The position numbers were made by a program, and so were the translations under genes. This document shows, in pieces, positions 1 to 7,571 of a stretch of DNA of 8,199 nt; within the stretch, counting starts at the first letter, position 1; the number at the start of each line of letters is the position of its first letter. Under the pieces are notes generated by a model that was not told the origin of the DNA, made no database searches, and saw only the letters and a program-made list of their open reading frames with translations. Origin of the DNA: Alistipes sp. (GTDB lineage Bacteria; Bacteroidota; Bacteroidia; Bacteroidales; Rikenellaceae); contig JAFOYS010000314.1 of assembly GCA_017391435.1 (NCBI GenBank), positions 1 through 8,199 of the forward strand, given 5' to 3'.

Positions 1-59
1 CTGTAGATTTTGGTAGGAGCCTTGTTGAAGAGTACGACAGATTGAAGAGTACTAAGTAG
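1..59 (+). CDS. C-terminal end of an unidentified plus-strand gene (partial)
   Basis: In the frame beginning at base 3 the sequence reads VDFGRSLVEEYDRLKSTK followed by TAG at 57-59. The stretch is charged and helix-like, as expected for a protein tail. The other two plus frames stop within the first 20 bases. A strong hairpin with a T-rich tail starts 6 bases after this stop, which is where the terminator of a plus-strand gene would sit. Only 18 residues are visible, so the family cannot be named. An 11-base direct repeat (TTGAAGAGTAC at 25-35 and 42-52) lies within it. The call rests on the open frame and the terminator position and could be wrong. Confidence 0.4.
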   Translation, partial: VDFGRSLVEEYDRLKSTK

Positions 60-64
60 AATAG

Positions 65-97
65 CAGAGCCTACCGGTTGGTAGGCTCTGTTATTTT
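65..97. terminator. Hairpin terminator between convergent genes
   Basis: An 11-bp perfect stem, CAGAGCCTACC (65-75) with GGTAGGCTCTG (80-90), closes a GGTT loop. On the plus strand it is followed by TTATTTT, so it works best as the intrinsic terminator of the gene ending at 59. It also begins 5 bases beyond the panB stop codon and could end panB transcription in the other direction, although the U-tract on that side is poor. It lies between two convergent genes, as expected for a shared terminator. Confidence 0.8.
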
Positions 98-911
98 AGT
101 ACTGCTCGTTCTCGTTCGGGAAATCGCAAGATTTTACATCAGAAACATAGTGTTCAATAGCCTCTGTCATAATATCGTGCAGATTTGCATAGCGGCGTAG
201 GAACTTTGGCGAGAAGCCCTTGTTCATACCAAGCATATCGTGGATTACAAGCACCTGACCGTCTGTGTCAGCACCTGCGCCAATACCAATTGTTGGAATT
301 GTAAGTGCCTCAGAAACGCGCTTAGCAAGTGTTGCAGGAATCTTCTCTAGCACAAGGGCAAAGCAACCAGCCTCTTCAAGCAGTTTCGCATCGTGAATAA
401 GCTTCTCTGCCTCTGCCTCCTCCTTTGCGCGCAGACCATAACCGCCGAACTTGTGTATAGACTGTGGTGTAAGACCGAGGTGTGCCATAACAGGGATGCC
501 GGCAGTAAGTATTCGCTTTACAGAGTCGAGAATCTCCTCTCCTCCCTCAAGCTTAACGCCATCAGCCCCACTCTCCTTCATAATGCGAACTGCAGAGTGG
601 AGTGCTGTCTGTGGGTCGCCCTGATATGTTCCAAATGGCATATCGCACACAACAAATGCACGCTCAACGCCGCGAACAACAGATGAAGAGTGGTAAATCA
701 TCTGGTCGAGTGTAATTGGTAGGGTTGTCTTATGACCCGCCATAACATTGGCTGCGGAGTCTCCAACAAGTATAATATCAATGCCTGCACCATCTGCAAT
801 AGAGGCCATAGTGTAGTCGTAAGATGTGAGCATAGAGATCTTCTCACCCTGCTCCTTCATCTGCTTGAGTCGCGTTGTGGTTACGGCTCTTACTTTGCTT
901 TCTGTTGACAT
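96..911 (-). CDS. panB: 3-methyl-2-oxobutanoate hydroxymethyltransferase (ketopantoate hydroxymethyltransferase)
   Basis: PanB transfers a hydroxymethyl group from 5,10-methylene-tetrahydrofolate to 2-oxoisovalerate to give ketopantoate, the first committed step of pantothenate and coenzyme A synthesis, in the cytosol. The protein has 271 residues, close to the usual 260-280 for the family. Family landmarks are clear: TSYDY (29-33), VGDS with metal-ligand Asp51, VVCDMPFG with Asp90, KLEGG (120-124) with the metal-ligand Glu and the conserved Lys, AHLGLTPQS (143-151), VLEKIP with the catalytic Glu189, and GIGAG (209-213). These cover the whole TIM-barrel active site, so the gene looks intact and functional. 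The start is the ATG at 911, just downstream of a -7 element. It is divergent from rbsK with 74 bases between the two starts. No other pan gene is in the window, so it appears to be a single-gene transcript. Confidence 0.96.
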   Translation of the reverse strand: MSTESKVRAVTTTRLKQMKEQGEKISMLTSYDYTMASIADGAGIDIILVGDSAANVMAGHKTTLPITLDQMIYHSSSVVRGVERAFVVCDMPFGTYQGDPQTALHSAVRIMKESGADGVKLEGGEEILDSVKRILTAGIPVMAHLGLTPQSIHKFGGYGLRAKEEAEAEKLIHDAKLLEEAGCFALVLEKIPATLAKRVSEALTIPTIGIGAGADTDGQVLVIHDMLGMNKGFSPKFLRRYANLHDIMTEAIEHYVSDVKSCDFPNENEQY

Positions 912-938
912 ATTTGTATAATTTTTGTTTTAATGGTG

Positions 939-972
939 CAAAAGTAGCGAAAATTTTACTATATTTGACAAA
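939..972 (-). promoter_or_regulatory. Predicted panB promoter (Bacteroidota type)
   Basis: On the minus strand TACTTTTG (946-939) matches the Bacteroidota -7 consensus TAnnTTTG. A TTTG (972-969) lies 22 bases upstream and can serve as the -33 element. The -7 element ends 27 bases before the panB ATG. The TTTG at 972-969 falls just beyond the opposing rbsK -7 element, so the two divergent promoters overlap and may compete. Confidence 0.6.
960..967 (+). promoter_or_regulatory. Predicted rbsK -7 promoter element
   Basis: TATATTTG matches TAnnTTTG exactly and would place the transcript start near 973, about 12 bases before the rbsK ATG. No good TTTG is seen at the expected -33 distance. There is no Shine-Dalgarno before the ATG, only an A-rich stretch, which is usual for this phylum. 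Confidence 0.5.
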
Positions 973-985
973 TTAAAAACTTATT

Positions 986-1888
986 ATGAACAAAATTGTA
1001 GTAATCGGTAGTTCAAACACCGATATGGTTGTTCGCTCGGAGCACCTTCCTCGTCCGGGTGAGAGTGTTTTAGGTGGCGGCTTTTTGATGGCTGGAGGTG
1101 GCAAGGGTGCAAACCAGGCTGTAGCTGTGGCTCGTATGGGTCATAGAGTGATATTCTCTGCTGCTGTGGGAAATGATATGTTTGCAGATGCTGCCATAGC
1201 TGCATACCAGCGCTTTGGTATTGATACGACATATATTGTTCGTAAGCAGACTCCATCTGGTATTGCTCTTATTATGGTTGATAGCGCGGGACAAAACTCA
1301 ATCTCTGTAGCTTTGGGTGCAAATAACGCTCTTACAATTGAGGATGTAATGCCTGCATTGGAGCGGATTGAGAGCGGAGATATTGTTCTGTTGCAGCTTG
1401 AGATACCGATGGATACTGTAGATGCTTGCGTAGCTGTTGCGGCTGCAAAGGGTGCTCGAGTAGTGCTCAACCCCGCACCGGCTGCTGTTGTGTGTCAGAG
1501 TACGCTCTCAAAGCTCTATCTTATTACCCCAAATCAGACCGAGGCGCAAACTCTTACAGGTGTTGAGGTTACTGACGAGACTTCGGCAGAGAGGGCGGCT
1601 AAGGCTCTTGTGTCGCTGGGCGTAGAGCGTGTAGTTATTACTATGGGTAGCGATGGAGCTTATCTCTATGAAGATGGTAAGGGCCTGTTAATCCCTGCTT
1701 GCAAAGTCTCGGCTGTAGATACTACAGCGGCGGGCGATGTCTATAACGGAGCACTTTGTGCCGCTCTTGCAGAGGGACTTACACTTCAGGACTCGCTTCG
1801 TTTTGCAACAAAGGCCTCGGCTATATCTGTTACTCGCGTTGGAGCGCAACCTTCTGTGCCTACGCGAGAGGAAGTTGATAATTTCTAA
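986..1888 (+). CDS. rbsK: Ribokinase (PfkB family)
   Basis: Ribokinase phosphorylates D-ribose to ribose-5-phosphate with ATP, feeding the pentose phosphate pathway and nucleotide synthesis, in the cytosol. The protein has 300 residues, near the usual 300-310. It shows the N-terminal NTDMVV segment, the glycine-rich PfkB signature 1 around GGGKGANQAVAVARMG (37-52), the sugar-site QLEIP (137-141), TPNQTEA (181-187), TMGSDGA (219-225), and signature 2 DTTAAGDVYNGA (245-256) with catalytic base Asp251. The C-terminal SVTRVGAQPSVP (281-292) is characteristic of true ribokinases rather than fructokinases or other PfkB sugar kinases. It is followed after 18 bases by a sugar permease, so the two are probably co-transcribed. 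Substrate assignment comes from family motifs; deoxyribokinase activity cannot be excluded. Confidence 0.93.
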   Translation: MNKIVVIGSSNTDMVVRSEHLPRPGESVLGGGFLMAGGGKGANQAVAVARMGHRVIFSAAVGNDMFADAAIAAYQRFGIDTTYIVRKQTPSGIALIMVDSAGQNSISVALGANNALTIEDVMPALERIESGDIVLLQLEIPMDTVDACVAVAAAKGARVVLNPAPAAVVCQSTLSKLYLITPNQTEAQTLTGVEVTDETSAERAAKALVSLGVERVVITMGSDGAYLYEDGKGLLIPACKVSAVDTTAAGDVYNGALCAALAEGLTLQDSLRFATKASAISVTRVGAQPSVPTREEVDNF

Positions 1889-1906
1889 CCTAAAATCCTT
1901 TATATT

Positions 1907-2914
1907 ATGTTTATTATTAGTAGTTACTCTTTGGCAGTTATCTTCTGCTTTATTACAATGCTCTGCTGGGGCTCTTGGGGAAATACTCAGAAACTTGCCG
2001 GCAAGACTTGGCGTTATGAGCTCTTCTATTGGGACTATGTAATCGGAATGGTCCTCTTTACACTACTCCTTGGCTTTACTATGGGTAGTATTGGTGACCA
2101 GGGTAGAAGCTTTGTGGCAGACCTTAGCCAGGCAAGTATTACAAGCATTGGTTGGGTGATTCTTGGAGGTGTGATCTTCAATGCCTCTAACATTCTTCTC
2201 TCTGCATCTACCTCGCTTGCAGGTATGTCAGTAGCCTTCCCGCTTGGTTGTGGCCTTGCATTGGTACTTGGTGTGATTAACAACTATATGGAGCAGGCAA
2301 AGGGAAATCCTTGGCTTCTTGGTCTTGGTGTGCTCTTTGTTGTTGTAGCTATTATCTGTAATGGTATGGCTGCAGGCCGTGTGGCAAAGCAGGGAGAGAG
2401 CTCTGCAAATAGTCGTAAGGGTATTATCCTTGCAGTTGTGGCAGGCCTTCTGATGTCAACCTTCTACCGTTTTGTTGTTAAGGGTATGGATATCAACAAC
2501 TTTGAGCAGCCTGCAGTAGGTATGCTTACCCCTTACTCTGCAATCTTTATCTTCTCAGTTGGTGTACTGCTCTCAAATTTGCTCTTTAACACATATGTTA
2601 TGAAGCGCCCATTTGTTGGTACCCCTGTAAGCTATTCTGAGTACTTCAAGGGTAGTCTCTCTACACACCTTGTAGGCATCCTTGGTGGTGCTATCTGGTG
2701 TCTTGGTACTGCATTTAGCTATATCGCAGCAGGTAAGGCTGGCGCGGCAGTGTCGTATGCTCTTGGTCAGGGCGCGCCGATGATTGCAGCCTTCTGGGGT
2801 GTATTTATCTGGCACGAGTTCAAGGGTGCAGACCGCAAGACCGGTTATCTGCTTGCGCTGATGTTCGCACTCTTTATTATCGGCTTGAGCATCATTGTTG
2901 TTGCAGGAAACTAA
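1907..2914 (+). CDS. GRP/DMT-family sugar permease, probable ribose transporter
   Basis: This is a 335-residue integral inner-membrane protein with about ten hydrophobic segments (roughly 5-25, 41-60, 82-100, 106-126, 137-156, 172-191, 207-228, 253-275, 281-302, 312-333). That is the topology of the glucose/ribose porter (GRP) and RhaT branch of the drug/metabolite transporter superfamily. WGSWGNTQK (21-29), FNASNILL (91-98) and the glycine-rich second-half helices fit this group. A soluble loop at about 157-170 separates the two five-helix halves. It starts 18 bases after rbsK on the same strand with no terminator between, so it most likely imports ribose, probably with a proton, for that kinase. 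Bacteroides ribose-use loci are known to pair ribokinase with such a permease. Automatic pipelines often call relatives 'multidrug DMT' or 'rhamnose/proton symporter'. The substrate is inferred from context. Confidence 0.85.
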   Translation: MFIISSYSLAVIFCFITMLCWGSWGNTQKLAGKTWRYELFYWDYVIGMVLFTLLLGFTMGSIGDQGRSFVADLSQASITSIGWVILGGVIFNASNILLSASTSLAGMSVAFPLGCGLALVLGVINNYMEQAKGNPWLLGLGVLFVVVAIICNGMAAGRVAKQGESSANSRKGIILAVVAGLLMSTFYRFVVKGMDINNFEQPAVGMLTPYSAIFIFSVGVLLSNLLFNTYVMKRPFVGTPVSYSEYFKGSLSTHLVGILGGAIWCLGTAFSYIAAGKAGAAVSYALGQGAPMIAAFWGVFIWHEFKGADRKTGYLLALMFALFIIGLSIIVVAGN

Positions 2915-2941
2915 TATATCGTAGAGTTGCACACTTGGAAC

Positions 2942-2996
2942 AACAGTGATTTAATTTCACTTTTAGAAAGTAAAGCACTGTTTGGGCATATTTCAA
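2942..2996 (+). terminator. Weak hairpin after the ribose operon
   Basis: AACAGTG (2942-2948) pairs with CACTGTT (2976-2982), enclosing a second small stem, ACTTT (2959-2963) with AAAGT (2967-2971). It lies 27 bases after the permease stop codon and is followed by a mixed T-rich stretch rather than a clean T-tract. Its position makes it a plausible terminator of the rbsK-permease transcript, but the structure is not strong. Confidence 0.35.
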
Positions 2997-3046
2997 TAAA
3001 CAAAGGTGGCGTATGAGTGAACTATGATGTTCATCACATACGCCAC
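2995..3046. terminator. Hairpin terminator, best on the minus strand
   Basis: GTGGCGTATG (3006-3015) pairs perfectly with CATACGCCAC (3037-3046). After a small internal bulge, TGAAC (3018-3022) pairs with GTTCA (3029-3033). On the minus strand the stem is followed by CTTTGTTTATT, so it reads as an intrinsic terminator 20 bases beyond the end of the small minus-strand gene at 3066. On the plus strand it is followed by TAATTTAGTTTGTT and may also stop read-through from the ribose operon. Confidence 0.65.
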
Positions 3047-3065
3047 TAATTTAGTTTGTTAGTTT

Positions 3066-3286
3066 TTAGAATTCGTATTCAACAATACTATCAGCATAGC
3101 GGTTCATAGACGCTAGATATGAATTGATTATGCTGTCATCATCACTTGCTGGGACATATATCTTTCGTTCCGAAGCGTTTTCATCAAATGCGCAAGCACT
3201 ACATTTAGGAGGTATGGTTGATTTGCAATAAACACTTGTAAGGCTATAGCAACGATAGATAGTACAATAAATAGGAGTCTTTTCAT
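3066..3286 (-). pseudogene. Small exported Cys-containing peptide gene, apparently frameshifted
   Basis: The ATG at 3286 opens with MKRLLFIVLSIVAIALQ, a typical signal peptide or membrane anchor. That frame continues to a stop at 3128 (52 residues), but its second half looks random. From about 3243 the frame shifted by -1 reads as a convincing protein tail: it contains CKSTIPPKCSAC and then an acidic, polar segment ending NRYADSIVEYEF before TAA at 3066. That frame has no start codon of its own. Joining the two gives about 73 residues: signal sequence, three-Cys motif (C-x7-C-x2-C), polar tail. The simplest reading is a one-base deletion near 3238-3247 that killed the gene; a sequencing error is equally possible. 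No slippery heptamer supports programmed frameshifting. It lies 54 bases downstream of tatC on the same strand. I do not recognise the family. Confidence 0.45.
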
Positions 3287-3340
3287 AACCGATATTTTGT
3301 TAATAGAGACTCCTGACTAATAAAGGTTAAATTTTAAGGT

Positions 3341-4120
3341 CTATTTTCGGGCAATCAATATGCTCATCTCGTAGAGTAGGTAGAGCGGTATGATTACAAG
3401 AATCATACTTATGATATCTGGTGGAGTGATTATCGCTGCGCCAATAGCAAGGACAACAACTGCGTGGCGACGATATTTTTTCATAAAAGTAGCTGTAATA
3501 AGTCCTGTCTTGGATAGGAAGTGAACAGCCACAGGAAGCTCAAAGATTAGCGCGCAGACGAGTACTAAATTGGCCACAAGAGATATGTATGAGCTTACAT
3601 CAATCATATTTGTAATATCCGCACTTACACGGTATCCTGTAAGGAAATTGACCGAAAGCGGCGAGAGGATAAAGTAACCAAAAGCAATACCCAGCGCCAT
3701 ACAAATGACTATATATAGTATAAATAGTATACTGCTCCTTCGTTCACTTTTGCTCAGTGCAGGCAAAACAAATAGCCAAAGCTCAAAGAGTAGATAGGGT
3801 ATGGCAAGAATCAGAGCAACATATAGTGCCATCATCATATGCATATTGAATTGGCCAGCCATTGATGTGTTGATGAGCGTTACTGGAGCTTGATTGATTT
3901 TGAGTACCTCACTGCCCGTATGCTCGGCAAGGTTGTACATAGCTCTATTTGTGACAAAGTCTGCAGACTTTGGCCCCATAACAGTATCCATAATTGGATC
4001 CTTAAAGATAAAAGCTACTACCATAGCTACAATCATAACCACAATAGCGCGAATAAGCCCTGGGCGCAATGCGTCAAGGTGCTCAAAAAATGTCATATTG
4101 TTCACATCTTTGCTCTCCAT
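3341..4120 (-). CDS. tatC: Sec-independent protein translocase subunit TatC
   Basis: TatC is the inner-membrane core of the twin-arginine translocation system; it binds the RR signal peptide and, with TatA, exports folded proteins. From the ATG at 4120 the protein has 259 residues with six hydrophobic segments (about 21-39, 97-120, 131-158, 178-197, 216-233, 236-255). Family landmarks are FFEHLDALRPGLIR (11-24) at the cytoplasmic N-terminus, FELWLFVLPALSKSERR (112-128) with the conserved Glu113 and Pro, FGYF (147-150), FELPV (193-197), and TPPD (232-235) before the last helix. The open frame extends upstream to 4312, but those bases are the opposite-strand riboswitch and lie upstream of the -7 element, so that part is not coding. 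ATG at 4120 is chosen; ATG at 4096 (MTFFEHL) is the alternative. No tatA or tatB is adjacent in the window. Confidence 0.95.
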   Translation of the reverse strand: MESKDVNNMTFFEHLDALRPGLIRAIVVMIVAMVVAFIFKDPIMDTVMGPKSADFVTNRAMYNLAEHTGSEVLKINQAPVTLINTSMAGQFNMHMMMALYVALILAIPYLLFELWLFVLPALSKSERRSSILFILYIVICMALGIAFGYFILSPLSVNFLTGYRVSADITNMIDVSSYISLVANLVLVCALIFELPVAVHFLSKTGLITATFMKKYRRHAVVVLAIGAAIITPPDIISMILVIIPLYLLYEMSILIARK

Positions 4121-4125
4121 AAGTA

Positions 4126-4133
4126 CAAAGATA
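4126..4133 (-). promoter_or_regulatory. Predicted tatC -7 promoter element
   Basis: TATCTTTG on the minus strand matches TAnnTTTG and ends only 5 bases before the ATG at 4120. The transcript would start at or within a few bases of that ATG, giving a leaderless mRNA if 4120 is used, or a leader of about 24 bases if translation starts at 4096. No clear -33 TTTG is seen. Confidence 0.5.
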
Positions 4134-4165
4134 GTAAAAAGTTTTATTTTTTCATTTTTATTTTC

Positions 4166-4173
4166 TATATTTG
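4166..4173 (+). promoter_or_regulatory. Predicted promoter of the FMN-riboswitch transcript
   Basis: TATATTTG matches the TAnnTTTG -7 consensus exactly. The expected transcript start, about 5-7 bases downstream, falls at about 4179, the first base of the riboswitch P1 helix. That agreement supports the assignment. A T-rich block upstream stands in for a -33 element but no exact TTTG is present at the right spacing. Confidence 0.6.
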
Positions 4174-4177
4174 TAGT

Positions 4178-4343
<166 letters not shown>

Positions 4344-4347
<4 letters not shown>

Positions 4348-4379
4348 TATCTTAACAGATGTCGGATTTTTTATTTTTT
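4344..4379 (+). terminator. Riboswitch-controlled intrinsic terminator
   Basis: CCGATATCT (4344-4352) pairs with AGATGTCGG (4357-4365) through nine pairs including one G-U, with a TAAC loop, followed by T6-A-T6 (4367-4379). This is a strong rho-independent terminator. It ends 5 bases before the ATG of the receptor gene, so it can only act as a conditional terminator for that gene. This makes the riboswitch a transcriptional OFF switch in the presence of FMN. Confidence 0.92.
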
Positions 4380-4384
4380 GCACT

Positions 4385-7300
4385 ATGCGAAAGCTTTTTG
4401 TAACACTACTACTAACACTTTTTCCTCTTGCGCTCTACGCGCAGGTAACAACAGCCTCTATTGCGGGTTCAGTAACAGATAGTAACAACACGGCCATTGT
4501 CGGAGCTACAGTAGTGGCGGTAAATACTGCTACAGGTGTGAGCTATGGTACAAGTGCTAATGTTGATGGAAAGTATCATCTTGATGGTCTTAAAGTCGGA
4601 GGCGAGTATGTTGTAACATTCTCCTGTGTGGGATATATTACAAGCGCTATTGACAAAATTTACCCCTCTTTGGGTCAGACTGTTGAGCTAAATACAATGC
4701 TTCAGGATCAACCATCTATAGATAGCGTGGTAGTTGTTGGAGACTACAAACTTTTTAGTAACTTCTCGTCATCTGACATTGAGGCTATGCCTACTGTAAC
4801 TCGTTCTATCTACGATATTGCAAGACTCTCGCCTTACGCAGCAACTCAGCAGGAGGGTGGAGTCTCTATCGGAGGCGCAAATAGCAGATACAATAGCTTT
4901 TATATTGACGGTATTGTAAATAACGATATGTACGGCCTTACTGCTAACGGAACTAATGGTGGCCTTGCAAGTGCAAATCCTATTCCGTTAGATGCCCTTG
5001 AGCAGGTACAGATTGTCACTGCTCCGTTTGATGTGCGCCAGAGCGGTTTTACTGGTGGAGGAGTAAATGCCGTGACAAAGTCTGGTACAAACACCTTCAC
5101 AGGTACCGCTTATGCTTACTATACAGACAACAACTTCTACGGAAAGGGTGCAAACAATACCCCACTATCAAAGCAGAATACACTTACATACGGAGCCTCT
5201 TTAGGTGGTGCGTTTGTTAAGAACAAACTCTTCTACTTTATCAATGCAGAGAACTCGACAAATCTCTCTCCATCTTCATACCATATTGGCGATGTAAACT
5301 GTAAGGTCTCTGAAAAGGATGCAATGGCTATTGCGAATCACTTCAAAACTCTTACTGGATATGACGGTGGCGGTTATGGTAGTCGTAATATAGAGCGTCG
5401 TAGCACATCTATTTTGGCACGCGTAGATTGGCATATTTCAGACAAACATAATCTTGCTGTGAGGTACAACTACCTTGATGCGGGCAAGGATGAGTATGTA
5501 AATTCTGCCGCTACACTGCTTTTTCACGGGTCTGGTTATACATCTGTTAGTACAACACACTCAGTGATGGCAGAGTTAGATTCGCGCCTCTCTTCGTCTC
5601 TGTTTAACTCACTGCGTGTGGGATATACGCGCGTAAGTGATGGTAGAGATACCGATACCAAGACTCCGTTTGTTACTATTGACCGTATCCGCGAGGGCGA
5701 AAAGACTGCTGTAAAGATTGGTACAGATGGTATGGCGTGCAGTAATTCTCTTGTTCAGAATAGTATTACACTCTCTGACTATCTCTCTATAAATAAGGGA
5801 AATCACAATATTACAGTAGGAACTCATAATGAGATTTTTACGGCAAAAGTTCTCTTTGTCTCAAATGCAAACGGTGCCTATACTTATAGCACTATGGAGG
5901 ACTTCCTTAATGATAGACCATCTATGTTTCAGCAGACAATTCCTATTGGTGACGCCTCTACTCGCATTAACACAGCACAATTTGGACTCTTTGCCCAGGA
6001 TGAGGTGTGGTTGGGTCCTGTGCAGCTGACATACGGAGTTCGTGCAGATGTTCCTGTAATATTTAACACTCCTCGCGAGAATACTGCATTTAACAGCCAC
6101 GAGATTGCTCAGAAATATGGCGTAATGACAAATAGCAAACCAAAGAGTCATATACTGCTATCCCCACGCGTTGGTTTTAAGTGGTATGCCCTAACAAACG
6201 CTAAATTAAAGATGACTCTGCGAGGCGGCGCCGGTATTTTTACTGGCCGTATTCCTTTTGTCTGGATTACAAACTGCTACTCAAATACGGGTATGACTCA
6301 GACTGGCTATACACTGTATGGAGATGATATTCCGCAGTTTGGCGTCTCACCAAGTGGCAGCGCTGGAACAAGTGCCAATCCGGTAATATATGTCGCTGAT
6401 CGTAAATTCCGTATGCCACAGACATTCAAAGCGAATCTCGCTCTTGAGACAGTGTATAGGGGTTGGAAGATGACTCTTGAGGGTATATATGCAAAGAGTA
6501 TTAATGATATCTCTATTAGAAACATTGTAGCTTCTGATAATGGCTCAAAACTCTATGCTGTAAACAGTACTATGGCAAATCAGAGTAACACTACACCTTA
6601 CTACGACTCAAGTGCAAAGAAGAGCTTCTCGTCTATATATCTGCTTGAAAATGAGAATCGCGGTTACGCATATAACCTCTCTGCTATGTTAGAGAAAAGC
6701 TTTACCAATGGTTTGCAGTTTTCTGCAGCGTATACATTCTCGCAAAGCTTTACAGTGAACGATGGAGTATCTTCTTCCGCACCGTCAATCTGGGGCAAGA
6801 GCTATGCAACCGTTTCAAATAGTAAGTCGCTTTCGCACTCAGTCTTTGAGGTGCCTCATAAGGTTACTCTGCAGTTAAGCTACTCAAAGCGATATGGCGG
6901 AATATTTGGTTCAACAGTCTCGCTCATATATCAGGGATACTCAGGAATGAGATACTCTCCTACATACTACAAGAACGGTGTTGATGTAAACGGCGATACA
7001 TATCGCGGAAATAGCACAATATATATTCCTACAGAGTCGGAACTTGCTGCTATGGCCTTTGAGAATGCTGCAGACCGCACAGCATTTAATGACTATATAA
7101 TGCAACATCGCGCTCTTAGAGAGAGTCGTGGCAAGTATGCCGAGCGAAACTCGCTTGTCGCGCCATTTGAACACCATATAGACCTACACTTTGCTCAAGA
7201 CTTCTACTTTAGCAAGTATAACTCAAGGAAGATTCAGATTACCCTTGATGTGATGAATCTTACAAATATGCTTAATAGAAATTGGGGCGCGGTCTACTTC

Positions 7301-7459
7301 CTTGACGACTGGAAACTATCTCCTGTTGAGGTTACATCTCTAACAGATGACGGAAAGGGTAATAAGATACCAACTTATCGTTTTGTCGGTGGAGAAATCT
7401 CTAAAAATGATCTGCTCTCTCGTTGGAGTATGCTCTTGGGTCTGAGGGTTGTATTTTAG
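4385..7459 (+). CDS. Oar-like TonB-dependent outer-membrane receptor, candidate flavin transporter
   Basis: This 1024-residue protein starts with a signal peptide (MRKLFVTLLLTLFPLALYA, cleavage likely before Gln20). A carboxypeptidase-regulatory-like beta-sandwich follows at about 23-107 (IAGSVTD, GATVVAV, DGKYHLDGL, VTFSCVGY). A short linker, SVVVVGD (114-120), resembles the segment preceding the plug in Bacteroidota receptors. The plug domain spans about 125-240, with SIGGANSRYNSFYIDG (161-176), PLDALEQVQIVTAPFDVRQ (201-219) and GFTGGGVNAVTKSGTN (221-236), the Oar-type pattern. The rest is a 22-strand-type beta-barrel ending in LLGLRVVF with the terminal Phe used by the BAM complex. Such proteins import large or scarce solutes using TonB and ExbBD energy. 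Translation starts 5 bases after an FMN-controlled terminator, which points to riboflavin, FMN, FAD or a precursor as substrate. No SusD-like partner follows. Family is secure; substrate is inferred only from the riboswitch. Confidence 0.93.
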   Translation: MRKLFVTLLLTLFPLALYAQVTTASIAGSVTDSNNTAIVGATVVAVNTATGVSYGTSANVDGKYHLDGLKVGGEYVVTFSCVGYITSAIDKIYPSLGQTVELNTMLQDQPSIDSVVVVGDYKLFSNFSSSDIEAMPTVTRSIYDIARLSPYAATQQEGGVSIGGANSRYNSFYIDGIVNNDMYGLTANGTNGGLASANPIPLDALEQVQIVTAPFDVRQSGFTGGGVNAVTKSGTNTFTGTAYAYYTDNNFYGKGANNTPLSKQNTLTYGASLGGAFVKNKLFYFINAENSTNLSPSSYHIGDVNCKVSEKDAMAIANHFKTLTGYDGGGYGSRNIERRSTSILARVDWHISDKHNLAVRYNYLDAGKDEYVNSAATLLFHGSGYTSVSTTHSVMAELDSRLSSSLFNSLRVGYTRVSDGRDTDTKTPFVTIDRIREGEKTAVKIGTDGMACSNSLVQNSITLSDYLSINKGNHNITVGTHNEIFTAKVLFVSNANGAYTYSTMEDFLNDRPSMFQQTIPIGDASTRINTAQFGLFAQDEVWLGPVQLTYGVRADVPVIFNTPRENTAFNSHEIAQKYGVMTNSKPKSHILLSPRVGFKWYALTNAKLKMTLRGGAGIFTGRIPFVWITNCYSNTGMTQTGYTLYGDDIPQFGVSPSGSAGTSANPVIYVADRKFRMPQTFKANLALETVYRGWKMTLEGIYAKSINDISIRNIVASDNGSKLYAVNSTMANQSNTTPYYDSSAKKSFSSIYLLENENRGYAYNLSAMLEKSFTNGLQFSAAYTFSQSFTVNDGVSSSAPSIWGKSYATVSNSKSLSHSVFEVPHKVTLQLSYSKRYGGIFGSTVSLIYQGYSGMRYSPTYYKNGVDVNGDTYRGNSTIYIPTESELAAMAFENAADRTAFNDYIMQHRALRESRGKYAERNSLVAPFEHHIDLHFAQDFYFSKYNSRKIQITLDVMNLTNMLNRNWGAVYFLDDWKLSPVEVTSLTDDGKGNKIPTYRFVGGEISKNDLLSRWSMLLGLRVVF

Positions 7460-7545
7460 TCTTTTTAGTGGAAGGTGAAGGGATTGGCTACTTCGCAAAC
7501 TATGTTTGCTCTGTGACGCCCATCTCCTCTGCTCGCCGCAGGGGC
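7455..7545. repeat. 91-bp direct repeat, copy 1
   Basis: This copy matches 7572-7662 at 82 of 91 positions with no gaps (offset 117). It begins at TTTAGT, so it includes the receptor stop codon (TAG 7457-7459), and ends in GCTCGCCGCAGGGGC. It contains a perfect small hairpin, GCAAAC-TAT-GTTTGC (7495-7509). It looks like an intergenic interspersed or duplicated element rather than coding sequence. Confidence 0.9.
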
Positions 7546-7571
7546 GTGCTGCAGGTGCGGTTCAACAATCA

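Noticed and set aside
25..52. 11-base direct repeat TTGAAGAGTAC with a 17-base period
   Set aside because: There are only two copies and the stretch lies inside a probable gene tail, so it is too short to support a separate element.
1070..1470. Minus-strand open frames overlapping rbsK
   Set aside because: They have low-complexity or composition-driven sequences with no family resemblance; rbsK on the other strand has full family motifs.
5861..6151. Antisense open frames of 66-96 residues within the receptor gene
   Set aside because: They are shadows of the strongly supported 1024-residue gene, with no recognisable domains or promoters.
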